Of a DNA stretch of 64,000 nt, positions 34,402 through 42,438 are shown piece after piece. The notes beneath the pieces are model-generated. The model did no database searches. It had not been told where the DNA came from and worked only from the letters and a program-made list of their open reading frames with translations. Source of the stretch: Micromonospora sp. U21 (GTDB lineage: Bacteria; Actinomycetota; Actinomycetes; Mycobacteriales; Micromonosporaceae); assembly GCF_018070045.1 (NCBI RefSeq), contig NZ_JAGPYK010000007.1:248001-312000 (forward strand), in the 5' to 3' direction. The first letter of the stretch is position 1, and each line of letters starts with the position of its first letter. Both the position numbers and the translations under genes were made by a program.

Positions 34402-36624
34402 ATGCGCCTGATCCGACCGCTGACCGTCGCCCTGGCCGTGCTCGGCCTGGGCCTGGCCAGCCCCATGCCGGCGATGGCCGGCCCACCGCACGCCGACCCA
34501 CCGAAGGCCAGCGGCCACGGCGACGGCGGACCGGGTAGACCGGGCCACGCCCCGGCCACCGGCGCCGAGGACCAGGGTGCCCCGACCTTCTTCAACAGCG
34601 GGCTCGCCCCGACGCCCTACCAGGGCTGGAACACCTACTTCGGTCTCGGTGGCGACCCCACCGAGGTCGAAGTACGGTCGGTCACCGACTTCATGGTCAG
34701 CAGCGGCCTGCGGGACGCCGGCTACAAGTACATCTGGATCGACGGCAACTGGGCCGCGCCCACCCCGCGGAACGAGGCCGGCGAGCTCGTCGCCGATCCC
34801 GCCCGCTTCCCGGGCGGGATGGCCGCGCTGGCCGCGTACATCCACAGCAAGGGCATGAAGGCCGGCATCTACACGGACGCCGGGCCGTACCTGCCCGGGC
34901 AGTGCGGGCTCGGCAGCAACGGCCACTACCAGGCCGACGTCGCCCAGTTCGCCGGCTGGGGCTTCGACGCGCTCAAGGCCGACTGGCTCTGCGGCCGGGC
35001 CGCCGGCCTCGACCCGGAGACCACCTTCCGTGAGCTGGCCGAGGCGGTACGCCAGTCGCCCCGACCGATGCTGCTGAACATCTGCAACCCGGTCAGCTCC
35101 GACTGGGGCGGCGGCCCGTACACCCCGGAGCAGCTCTCCACCTGGACCTACACGTACGCGCCCACGATCGCCGACTCCTGGCGGACCTACACCGACGTGG
35201 GGCTCACCGAACCGACGCCGCAGTGGGCGTTCCCGTGGGTGCTGCGCAACATGGACGTCAACGCGTACCACCCGGCGGCCACCGGGCCGGGGCACTACAA
35301 CGACCCGGACTACCTGCTGCCGATGCGTCCGCTGCCCGGCGGCGGGTACGAGCTGAGCCTGGAGGAGTCCAAGACGCAGCTCGGGATGTGGTCCATCATG
35401 GCCGCCCCGCTGGTCATCGGCTCCGACCCGCGTGGCCTGCCGAGCGAGATGATCTCGGCGCTGACCAACCCGGAGATCATCGCGGTGAATCAGGACCGGC
35501 TGGTCCGGCAGGGTGTCAAGGTCGCCGACACCGGGGTCGCCGCGCAGGTCTGGAGCAAGGTGCTCACCGGCTCCGGCCGGCGGGCGGTCGCGCTGCTCAA
35601 CCGGCACGACACCGCCCAGGAGATCACGGTCAACTTCGCTGACGTCGCACTCGGCGGGCCGGTCGTGGTCCGCGACCTGTGGGCCCGCACCACCGCCGAC
35701 GCCGCGCCGGGCACCTCCGGCGTCCAGCCGTTCACCGGCTCGTACACCGTCCAGGTCCCGGCGCACGGGGTGGCCATGCTCGGCCTGACCGGCGCCGACC
35801 AGGTCGCGGGTGCCAACCTCGGCGGCACCGCCAGCGCGAGCCCGGCCCTGGTCCGGGTGGACGACACGCACGCCGCCGCCTTCGTTCGCACCGCGCAGGG
35901 CACGTTGGCGGTTAACACCCGCTCCGGCGCGACCTGGGGGACCGGCTGGACCTCTCTCGGCGGCCCGGTGGGCGGCCGGATCCTCGGCCAGCCGGCGGCG
36001 TACGGCTCCGCGGGCGGACGGATCGACGTCTTCGTGCGGGGCACCGACAATGCGGCCTGGCAGCGCAGTTACGTCGCCGGGAAGTGGGGGCCGTGGCGCA
36101 GCCTCGGCGGCACGGTGACCGACGGGCCCACGGTTGCCTGGACCAGCCCGACCCAGTGGACGCTGATCGCCCGCGGTGCTGACGGCAAGCTCTGGTCGCG
36201 CACCCCGAGCAGCGGCTGGACGGGCATCGGCGCGCCCGAGGACCGACCGATCTACGGCCGGCCGAGCGCCGTCGTCGACGACGCCGGCGTGCTGCACGTC
36301 GCGGTCCGCAGCCGGACCGACGAGGTGTGGTGGCGCAGCCGGACCGGCACCACCTGGTCGGCCTGGACCAGTCTGGGCGGCACCACCAGCGGCAGTCCGA
36401 CCCTGCTCGCCACCGCGGGCCGGGTCTACCTCTTCGCCCTGGCCGCCGACAACCGGCTCTGGCAGCGCAATCTTGTCGACGGGGCGTGGGGCGGCTGGTT
36501 CCGTCGTGGCGAGTTCGCCACCGACGCGTTCCGGGGCGCACCGGGTGTCGCGGCCGGCGCCGGCGGCAGCGCCTGGCTGGCGGTACGCGGCGTCGACGAC
36601 CGGGTGCACCAGATCGTTCTCTGA
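34402..36624 (+). CDS. Secreted GH27 alpha-galactosidase with C-terminal lectin-like propeller
   Basis: Protein of 740 residues. A Sec signal peptide (residues ~1-27, cut near AMAG-PP) is followed by a Gly/Pro/His linker. The GH27 barrel (~55-345) has the WNTYFG start, nucleophile Asp194 in ALKADWLCG and acid/base Asp265 in SWRTYTDVG, and a beta-sandwich runs to ~465. The last ~270 residues repeat the pattern W..W..LGG with blades such as WTSLGGPVGG and WRSLGGTVTD, a PLL-like beta-propeller used for glycan binding. It probably debranches galactomannan or oligosaccharides outside the cell. It starts 45 bases after GH36, behind CAGGAG. Confidence 0.9.
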   Translation: MRLIRPLTVALAVLGLGLASPMPAMAGPPHADPPKASGHGDGGPGRPGHAPATGAEDQGAPTFFNSGLAPTPYQGWNTYFGLGGDPTEVEVRSVTDFMVSSGLRDAGYKYIWIDGNWAAPTPRNEAGELVADPARFPGGMAALAAYIHSKGMKAGIYTDAGPYLPGQCGLGSNGHYQADVAQFAGWGFDALKADWLCGRAAGLDPETTFRELAEAVRQSPRPMLLNICNPVSSDWGGGPYTPEQLSTWTYTYAPTIADSWRTYTDVGLTEPTPQWAFPWVLRNMDVNAYHPAATGPGHYNDPDYLLPMRPLPGGGYELSLEESKTQLGMWSIMAAPLVIGSDPRGLPSEMISALTNPEIIAVNQDRLVRQGVKVADTGVAAQVWSKVLTGSGRRAVALLNRHDTAQEITVNFADVALGGPVVVRDLWARTTADAAPGTSGVQPFTGSYTVQVPAHGVAMLGLTGADQVAGANLGGTASASPALVRVDDTHAAAFVRTAQGTLAVNTRSGATWGTGWTSLGGPVGGRILGQPAAYGSAGGRIDVFVRGTDNAAWQRSYVAGKWGPWRSLGGTVTDGPTVAWTSPTQWTLIARGADGKLWSRTPSSGWTGIGAPEDRPIYGRPSAVVDDAGVLHVAVRSRTDEVWWRSRTGTTWSAWTSLGGTTSGSPTLLATAGRVYLFALAADNRLWQRNLVDGAWGGWFRRGEFATDAFRGAPGVAAGAGGSAWLAVRGVDDRVHQIVL

Positions 36625-36636
36625 TCCATTGTGGCC

Positions 36637-36666
36637 TGCCGTCGGCGGCTCGACCCGCCGACGGCA
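36637..36666 (+). terminator. Terminator hairpin after the alpha-galactoside operon
   Basis: TGCCGTCGGCGG and CCGCCGACGGCA form a perfect 12-base stem with the loop CTCGAC, 13 bases after the GH27 stop. It is the strongest terminator-like hairpin in the window, although it lacks a U-tract. Confidence 0.75.
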
Positions 36667-37040
36667 CGTTACTGGGGCTCAGGCCGGGGCGAGTCCTCCA
36701 GCACGGCCCTTCGCTTCTGGCGCAGGTGCTCCCGGGTACGCGGTGCTGACTCCGCGCCTGGTCCGTCCGGGCCGATGTGCGTTCGGTTGTGGCACGTCGT
36801 TGCCTCCACGTCCGGTGCCCGCCGCCACGACTGATGACGGTGGCCGAAACGTAGGAGCGGCATCGACCGCCGTGAGGCGCTCGTAACCTGCCGGAAACCT
36901 TGGAAACAAGCCCGTAACATCACGGGTACTCTGCACGTCTTTTTGGGTCCCTGCCCCGGCCCGAACCGTCCGCCGCCGCGCCGGCTCGCCGCTAGCGTCG
37001 ACCGGATGGTGACGTGTGCGGGCCGACGGGAGGGGCGGCC
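36667..37040 (+). promoter_or_regulatory. Intergenic region with GlnR-like half sites
   Basis: This gene-free stretch precedes the zinc dehydrogenase. GTAAC-N6-GAAAC (36883-36898) and GTAAC-N6-GGTAC (36914-36929) resemble GlnR half-site pairs, but the two GTAAC motifs are 31 bases apart instead of 22. A further GGAAAC lies between them. A possible -10 (TAGCGT) is near 36992. The remaining bases show nothing else that I recognise. Confidence 0.3.
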
Positions 37041-38216
37041 GTGAAGGCACTGGTGTGGCGGGGTGCCGACGAACTGGCGGTGACCCAGGTGCCGGACCCG
37101 CAGCTGCGCAACGAGCAGGACGCGATCATCCAGGTGCGCAAGACGGTGACCTGCGGCTCCGACCTGCACCTGCTGGGCGGCTACATCCCCCAGATGGAGC
37201 GCGGCGACGTCTTCGGCCACGAGTTCCTGGGTGAGGTGGTCGAGGTGGGCCCCCAGGTGCGTCGGCACCGGGTGGGCGACCGGGTGGTGGTCTGCTCGTT
37301 CATCTCGTGCGGTCGCTGTTGGTACTGCCAACAGCAGCAGTTCTCGTTGTGCGACAACGGCACCACCGACCCGGCGAGCACCGAGAGCGCCTGGGGCTTC
37401 GCACCCGGCGGCTGCTACGGCTACTCGCACGCCCTCGGCGGCTTCGCGGGCAGCCACGCGGAGTACATCCGCGTCCCCTACGCCGACCAGGGGGCGTTCC
37501 CCGTGCCGGACGGGGTGAGCGACGAGCGTGCGCTGTTCGCCTCCGACGCCGCCCCGACCGGATGGATGGGCGCCGACCTGGGGGGCGTGCGACCCGGTGA
37601 CGTGGTGGCGGTGTGGGGCGCCGGCGGGGTGGGCCAGATGGCGGCGCGGGCAGCGGAGCTGCTGGGCGCCGAGCGTGTGATCGTGATCGACCGTCTCGAC
37701 GACCGGCTACGGATGGCGGAGACGCACCTGGGGGTGGAGACCCTCAACTACCAGAGCGACGATGTGGGCGGCGAACTGCTGGAACGCAGCGGCGGACGCG
37801 GGCCGGACGTGTGCATCGAGGCGGTCGGGATGGAGTCGCACACCACCGGCCCGCAGTCCTGGTACGACCAGATCAGGCAGCAGTTGCGGCTGGAACCGGA
37901 TCGACCGGTGGCCGCCCGGGACGCGATCCACCACTGCCGCAAGGGCGGAAGCGTGTTCCTGCTCGGCGGCTACGCCGGTCTGGTGGACAGGTTCCCGCTC
38001 GGCGCGGTGATGACCAGGGGCCTCACACTGCGCGGCGCCCAGCAGCACGGCCACCGCTACATTCCGATGTTGCTCGAACGGATGGCGCGCGACGAGCTGG
38101 TCACCGAGCACCTGGCGACCCACACCATGCCGCTCGACCAGGCTCCGCGGGGCTACACCATGTTCAAGGACAGGACCGACGGCTGTGTCCGGGCCGTCTT
38201 CGAACCCGGCGGATGA
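37041..38216 (+). CDS. Zinc-dependent alcohol dehydrogenase (glutathione-independent formaldehyde dehydrogenase type)
   Basis: MDR dehydrogenase of 391 residues. The catalytic zinc site is set by Cys in TCGSDLHLLGG and the GHEFLGEV motif, and the structural zinc by four cysteines in SCGRCWYCQQQQFSLC. The cofactor fold has GAGGVGQMAARAAELLGAERVIVID. The extra segment ESHTTGPQSWYDQIRQQLRL is typical of the long formaldehyde-dehydrogenase-like branch. GTG at 37041 is behind GGGAGGGG. The physiological substrate is unknown. It converges with the HxlR gene, eight bases away. Confidence 0.85.
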   Translation: MKALVWRGADELAVTQVPDPQLRNEQDAIIQVRKTVTCGSDLHLLGGYIPQMERGDVFGHEFLGEVVEVGPQVRRHRVGDRVVVCSFISCGRCWYCQQQQFSLCDNGTTDPASTESAWGFAPGGCYGYSHALGGFAGSHAEYIRVPYADQGAFPVPDGVSDERALFASDAAPTGWMGADLGGVRPGDVVAVWGAGGVGQMAARAAELLGAERVIVIDRLDDRLRMAETHLGVETLNYQSDDVGGELLERSGGRGPDVCIEAVGMESHTTGPQSWYDQIRQQLRLEPDRPVAARDAIHHCRKGGSVFLLGGYAGLVDRFPLGAVMTRGLTLRGAQQHGHRYIPMLLERMARDELVTEHLATHTMPLDQAPRGYTMFKDRTDGCVRAVFEPGG

Positions 38217-38224
38217 CCCTGCGG

Positions 38225-38704
38225 TCACCCACGCCGGATCAGGCCCGGCCCGGCGACGATGTCGGTCTCGTTCTCTTTGACGTCGTGGCCGGCTTCGCAG
38301 CGGAGCACCGCGCGGATCGGCGCGCCGCAGCCGTGGTGGGTGACGAGGAGACCGGGGCCGGTGTCGTCGGCGGCCCAGGTGTCACCCCAGTTGCGCAGGG
38401 CGGTGACCACGGGCAGCAGTTCGCGTCCCTTGGGGGTGAGCTGGTATTCGTGGCGAGTGCGCTGCCCCGGCTCCCGGTAGGGGATCCGTTCCAGCAGGCC
38501 GGCGGCGACCAGCTCCTTGAGCCGGGCCGCCATGGCCGGCTCGCCAACCCCGACCCGACGGACGAAGTCGTCGAAACGGCGCGTACCGAGCAATGCCTCG
38601 CGCATGATCAGCATGGTTGACCTGCTGCCGACGATGTCCATCGCGCGGGCGACCGAGCAGTTCGCCATCGACCAGGAGTCGCGGTCGTCACGTAGATCCG
38701 CCAT
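38225..38704 (-). CDS. HxlR family regulator
   Basis: Winged-helix regulator of 159 residues with the HxlR features: conserved Cys near the N-terminus (MANCSVARAMDIVGSRSTMLIMREAL), the recognition helix region (MAARLKELVAAGLLERIPY) and the wing (YQLTPKGREL). A C-terminal extension with four Cys/His residues (HHGCGAPIRAVLRCEAGH) could bind metal or sense thiol stress. It is divergent from an MFS drug exporter gene and likely represses it through the dyad at 38739. Confidence 0.85.
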   Translation of the reverse strand: MADLRDDRDSWSMANCSVARAMDIVGSRSTMLIMREALLGTRRFDDFVRRVGVGEPAMAARLKELVAAGLLERIPYREPGQRTRHEYQLTPKGRELLPVVTALRNWGDTWAADDTGPGLLVTHHGCGAPIRAVLRCEAGHDVKENETDIVAGPGLIRRG

Positions 38705-38738
38705 GCCACCAGAGTACGGGCTGACTTGCGCGAACGCT

Positions 38739-38754
38739 AGTCAGGTGCTTGACT
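38739..38754. promoter_or_regulatory. Candidate HxlR operator before the MFS gene
   Basis: AGTCAGGTGCTTGACT has perfect 5-base arms around six bases and lies between the divergent HxlR and MFS genes, 35 bases upstream of the HxlR start. Confidence 0.4.
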
Positions 38755-38884
38755 GGGCTGCTGCTGGCTTCTTCATGCGAAAGTCAGACCTGCCAGCCGG
38801 CGCCGCCCTGATCGGCGCCGTCCGCCTTCCGCGCGTCGCCGCCGACCCCGTCGCCTGCGCGGATCGAACCCCTAGGACGCCCCC

Positions 38885-40465
38885 GTGACCGACCAGCGCA
38901 CCACGGCTCCGATCGGATCCGCACGCCCCCGTCACGTGGGCGCACCCGCGTCGGCCGCCGCCACGCGCCCATCCGCTCGCGGCTCCCGCACGGTGACCCT
39001 GATCGCCATGTGCCTGGGCGCGATGATCACGTTCCTCCAGATCACCGCGACCGTCTCCGCCCTGACCACCATCCAGCGGGACCTGGGCGTCGACCCGACC
39101 ACCGTGATCTGGATTCCCAGCGCCTACACCCTGGTGGTGGCGAGCCTGGTGCTGTCCGCCGCGACGTTGGGCAACCGGTACGGGCGCAAGCGGATGTTCG
39201 CTGCCGGCGTCGTCGCCATGATCATTGGCGGCGCCGTCGTCGCCGGGTCCCCCACGGTGGCCTGGGTGATCGCCGGGCAGTTGGTGGCCGGCCTCGGCGG
39301 GGCCCTGATCCTGCCGAACAGTCTGGCGATCCTCGGCGCGACCTTCACCGACCCGCACCGACGCACGGAGGTCATCACCGCCTGGTCGGCCGCCTCCGGC
39401 ATCGGCCTGGCGGTCGGCCCACTGATCGCCGGCACCCTGCTGCGGCACTTCCACTGGCACAGCGTCTTCCTGTCGACGATCGTGCTGGGCGTGGTCACCC
39501 TCGTCGTGGCCGCGATCGGGGTGACCGAGTCCCGGCAGGGCGCCGGCCGTCTGGACGTGTCCGGCCTGCTGCTCGGCACCATCGCCATCGCCGCCGCCGT
39601 CTACGCCATGATCAGAGGCGGCCGGGACGGCTACACCAGCCCCGTCGTGGCGACGACCTGGGTCGTCTCCGCCGCCGCGCTGGTCGGATTCGTGCTGGTC
39701 GAGCTGCGAACCAGCGCGCCGATGCTCGACGTACGGCTGTTCCGGTCCGCGTCGTTCAGCGCCGTCATGGTCGTCGCCGCGGTGTCGCTGTTCGGCTTCA
39801 CCGGTGTGGCGATCCTGCTCGTCCTGTTCCACGAACGTGCTCAGGCGCTCAGCCCGCTGGACACCGGCTGGCGGATGCTGGTGCTCTTCGGTGTCTACGC
39901 GGTCGTCGCCTTCGCCGCCGGGCGGACGATCCGCCGCACCGGGTTCAAGACCCCCCTCACCGCTGGCCTCGTCCTGGGTGCCCTGGCCAGCTTCGGTCTG
40001 GCCGCCCAGGGCCCGGCCACCCCGTTCGCCCACCGCTGGCCGCTGCTGGCGCTGTTCGGTGCCGCCAGCGCCCTGGTGGTGGCCCCGGCGACCGCGGCGG
40101 CGCTGGCCAGCGTCGCGCCCGCCCAGGCGGGCATGGCCTCCGGCGCGGTCAACGCCGCCCGTCAGGTCGGCTCGGTGCTCGGTTCGTCCCTGCTGGGCAC
40201 GCTGCTCACCACCACGATGCTGGCCGACCTGCCCGACCGGCTCGCCGCTCACCAGGTGGGCGAGCCCACCCGGACCGCCGTGCGGTCGGCGGTGGTCGGC
40301 GGCGCCACCGGTGACCAGGCGCTGCCCGACCCGGTCCGGTCAGCGCTCGCCGAGGCCCTGACCGCTGGCGTGCAGGCCGGCCTGCGGGTCAACGGCATCG
40401 TCTTCCTCGCGACCGCCGTACTGGCCCTCGCCCTCGTCCGAAACCGGCCGCACCAGCACTTCTGA
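38885..40465 (+). CDS. MFS drug:H+ antiporter, DHA2 (EmrB/QacA) type
   Basis: Membrane exporter of 526 residues with about 14 helices. It shows the DHA2 motif set: the loop motif GNRYGRKRMF, motif C-like GIGLAVGPLIAGTLL, and a helix-1 pattern QITATVSALTTIQRDL. It starts GTG at 38885 with a 40-residue cytoplasmic N-terminus. Controlled most likely by the divergent HxlR regulator. The substrate cannot be predicted. Confidence 0.88.
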   Translation: MTDQRTTAPIGSARPRHVGAPASAAATRPSARGSRTVTLIAMCLGAMITFLQITATVSALTTIQRDLGVDPTTVIWIPSAYTLVVASLVLSAATLGNRYGRKRMFAAGVVAMIIGGAVVAGSPTVAWVIAGQLVAGLGGALILPNSLAILGATFTDPHRRTEVITAWSAASGIGLAVGPLIAGTLLRHFHWHSVFLSTIVLGVVTLVVAAIGVTESRQGAGRLDVSGLLLGTIAIAAAVYAMIRGGRDGYTSPVVATTWVVSAAALVGFVLVELRTSAPMLDVRLFRSASFSAVMVVAAVSLFGFTGVAILLVLFHERAQALSPLDTGWRMLVLFGVYAVVAFAAGRTIRRTGFKTPLTAGLVLGALASFGLAAQGPATPFAHRWPLLALFGAASALVVAPATAAALASVAPAQAGMASGAVNAARQVGSVLGSSLLGTLLTTTMLADLPDRLAAHQVGEPTRTAVRSAVVGGATGDQALPDPVRSALAEALTAGVQAGLRVNGIVFLATAVLALALVRNRPHQHF

Positions 40466-40499
40466 AACACGCCCTGGCCGACCGGGTGCCGCCCGACTC

Positions 40500-40585
40500 T
40501 CACCCGCCGATGGCGTTGAGGTTCTCGAGCGCGTCGGCCGGCAGTTGCACGGAGTCGCCGGCGGCGGCTGCGTGACCGGTGACGG
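40500..40585 (-). pseudogene. Possible C-terminal gene remnant
   Basis: About 28 codons with strong GC3 bias read into the sequence VQLPADALENLNAIGG and a stop at 40502-40500. They look like the tail of an oxidoreductase (the C-terminus of aldo/keto reductases is similar), but no upstream coding part exists because another gene occupies it. Probably the scar of a deletion. Confidence 0.25.
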
Positions 40586-41101
40586 TCAGGGCCGGTGCTG
40601 GCGCGGGGCCGCCTTGGTCGGGATGTGCTCGTAACGCTTACGCATGATCTCGCTGGCGGCCGGACCGGCGGCGAAGACGAAGTCGCCGTCGTCGAGCGGA
40701 CGCCCGGTGCTCCGGTCGACGATCACCGGATCGGCCTCCACCCCGGTGTTCCGGTCGACCAGGATCATGCTGCGTTCACTCGGGTCCAGGCGGGAGTTAC
40801 CCCACGCGGCCAGGGCGACGACGATGGGGCGGAGGCTGCGGCCGAGGTCGGTGAGGACGTACTCGTAGCGGTCCGGCCTGGTCTGGTAGCGACGTCGTTC
40901 GAGCAGCCCCTGGCCGGTGAGGGTCTTGAGCCGGCTGGTCAGGATGCTGGATGAGACACCCAGGTTGGCCTGGAACTGGTCGAACCGCGTGTAACCGTCG
41001 AAGGCGTCATGCAAGATCAGGAGTGTCCACCACTCGCCCACGTAGCCCAGCGCGCTGGACAGCGGGCATTCGCGGTCCTCCAGCCGGATCTTCCCTGCCA
41101 C
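40586..41101 (-). CDS. HxlR family regulator
   Basis: Regulator of 171 residues from GTG at 41101 (behind GAGGG; an in-frame ATG at 41164 is possible). It shows the conserved HxlR cysteine ([22 protein letters not shown]), the helix-turn-helix ([33 protein letters not shown]) and the wing ([10 protein letters not shown]). It has a C-terminal extension of ~60 residues ([18 protein letters not shown]) common in one HxlR subgroup. It is divergent from an SDR gene, with two dyads between them. Confidence 0.87.
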   Translation of the reverse strand: MAGKIRLEDRECPLSSALGYVGEWWTLLILHDAFDGYTRFDQFQANLGVSSSILTSRLKTLTGQGLLERRRYQTRPDRYEYVLTDLGRSLRPIVVALAAWGNSRLDPSERSMILVDRNTGVEADPVIVDRSTGRPLDDGDFVFAAGPAASEIMRKRYEHIPTKAAPRQHRP

Positions 41102-41127
41102 GGATGTGCCCTCTTCCCGAGTCGGTG

Positions 41128-41160
41128 CTACTGTCGAAGTCAGTAGGTTCTGTTTCAGAA
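41128..41160. promoter_or_regulatory. Two dyads between HxlR and SDR genes
   Basis: CTACTGTCGAAGTCAGTAG (41128-41146) has perfect 6-base arms. TTCTGTTTCAGAA (41148-41160) is a second perfect dyad beside it. Their position in the divergent promoter region and the AT-richer composition fit HxlR operators. Confidence 0.5.
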
Positions 41161-41217
41161 GCAACTATACGGCGTCCCCACGACGCCCGCTTCATGCTGC
41201 GCAGACAGGGGCGACCG

Positions 41218-42009
41218 ATGACCGTAACGATCTCCGCACGGGACTCGCTCCAGGGCCGCCGCGCCCTGGTGACCGGCGGAACGAAGGGTGCCGGCGCGGC
41301 GATCTCCGCCCGGCTGCGCGAGCTTGGCGCGGACGTGTGGGTCAGCGCCCGCAGCGAGCCCGCGAGGTTCGAGTTCACCAACCGGTTCATCGCCGCCGAC
41401 ACGTCGAGCGTCGACGGCGCGGAGGCGGTGGCCGAGCGCCTGCTCGGCGAGGGCGGCGCCGACATCGTCGTGCACGTCGTCGGCGGGTCGCGCGCCCCGG
41501 CCGGTGGCTTCGCCGCGCTGACCGAGCAGGCCTGGATCGAGGAGTTGAACCTCAACCTCCTCGGCGCGGTACGCCTCGACCGACACCTCGTTCCATCCAT
41601 GGTCGAAAAGCGCGCCGGTGCGATCGTGCACCTCTCCTCGATCCAGCGCCGCAAGCCGATGTACGAGGCCACCCTGGGGTACGCGGCCGCCAAGGCGGCG
41701 CTGACCGCGTACAGCAAGGGCCTGGCCAACGAGGTCGCGCCGCACGGCGTCCGGGTCAACAGCGTCGCACCCGGCTTCATTCAGACCACCGCCGCCGACG
41801 CGCTGATCGACCGCCTCGCCGCCGGGAACGGCGTCGACCGCGACACCGCCCTCGGGCAGTTGATGCACTCCCTGGGCGGGATCCCGCTGGGCCGCCCGGC
41901 GCGCCCGGCCGAGGTGGCCGACCTGGTGGCCTTCCTGGTCTCCGACCGCGCTTCGGCGATCGTGGGCGCGGAGCACGTGATCGACGGCGGCACCATCCCG
42001 ACGGTCTGA
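41218..42009 (+). CDS. Short-chain dehydrogenase/reductase
   Basis: SDR oxidoreductase of 263 residues with [13 protein letters not shown] (cofactor), [12 protein letters not shown]...GYAAAKAAL (Ser, Tyr-x3-Lys catalytic set) and the C-terminal [10 protein letters not shown]. It is the first gene of a pair with the NTF2-like gene and divergent from an HxlR repressor. Such HxlR/SDR/SnoaL-like sets are often induced by quinones or aldehydes; the substrate is not known. Confidence 0.87.
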   Translation: MTVTISARDSLQGRRALVTGGTKGAGAAISARLRELGADVWVSARSEPARFEFTNRFIAADTSSVDGAEAVAERLLGEGGADIVVHVVGGSRAPAGGFAALTEQAWIEELNLNLLGAVRLDRHLVPSMVEKRAGAIVHLSSIQRRKPMYEATLGYAAAKAALTAYSKGLANEVAPHGVRVNSVAPGFIQTTAADALIDRLAAGNGVDRDTALGQLMHSLGGIPLGRPARPAEVADLVAFLVSDRASAIVGAEHVIDGGTIPTV

Positions 42010-42048
42010 CGCGACCCGCACAGCAGTGTCCAGAAGGGGCATCGAACC

Positions 42049-42381
42049 ATGACCGCCAACCAGATCGCGCCGACCATCATTCGCCGATACTTCGAGCTCG
42101 CCGGCCAGCCGGACTCCGAGGACTACTTCGCCCTCTTCGCCGAGGACGCCGTCGTCGAGGACGAGTCGACCGAGTACCGGGGCATCGCGGCCATCCGCGA
42201 GTGGCGCCGTGCGGTGCCGCTGGTGTCGTACGAGATCACCGACGTCGACGACACTCCCGCGGGCACCGTCGTGACCACGACGATCACCGGTGACTTCCCC
42301 GGCAGCCCGTTCGCCGGGCTCAAATACCGCTTCAGCGACTACGACGACAGGGCGATCTGGGTCCTACGTATCGCGCCCTAA
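42049..42381 (+). CDS. NTF2/SnoaL-like small protein
   Basis: Protein of 110 residues with the cone-shaped NTF2-like fold pattern: an N-terminal helix (IIRRYFELAGQPDSEDYFALFAED), AVVEDESTEYRGIAAIREWRR, and three C-terminal strands. It follows the SDR gene by 39 bases. Family members are small-molecule isomerases, cyclases or binding proteins; the role here is undetermined. Confidence 0.78.
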   Translation: MTANQIAPTIIRRYFELAGQPDSEDYFALFAEDAVVEDESTEYRGIAAIREWRRAVPLVSYEITDVDDTPAGTVVTTTITGDFPGSPFAGLKYRFSDYDDRAIWVLRIAP

Positions 42382-42438
42382 CGACCTCTCGGCGGTCTGC
42401 GCCGGAGGTTCGTCGGTATGCCGCAACGGGCTGTCGCC

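Noticed and set aside
32701..36609. A very long open frame on the minus strand across the alpha-galactosidase genes
   Set aside because: It is antisense to GH36 and GH27, which have clear catalytic motifs. Its translation is low-complexity Arg/Gly/Pro/Val, a GC-bias artefact.
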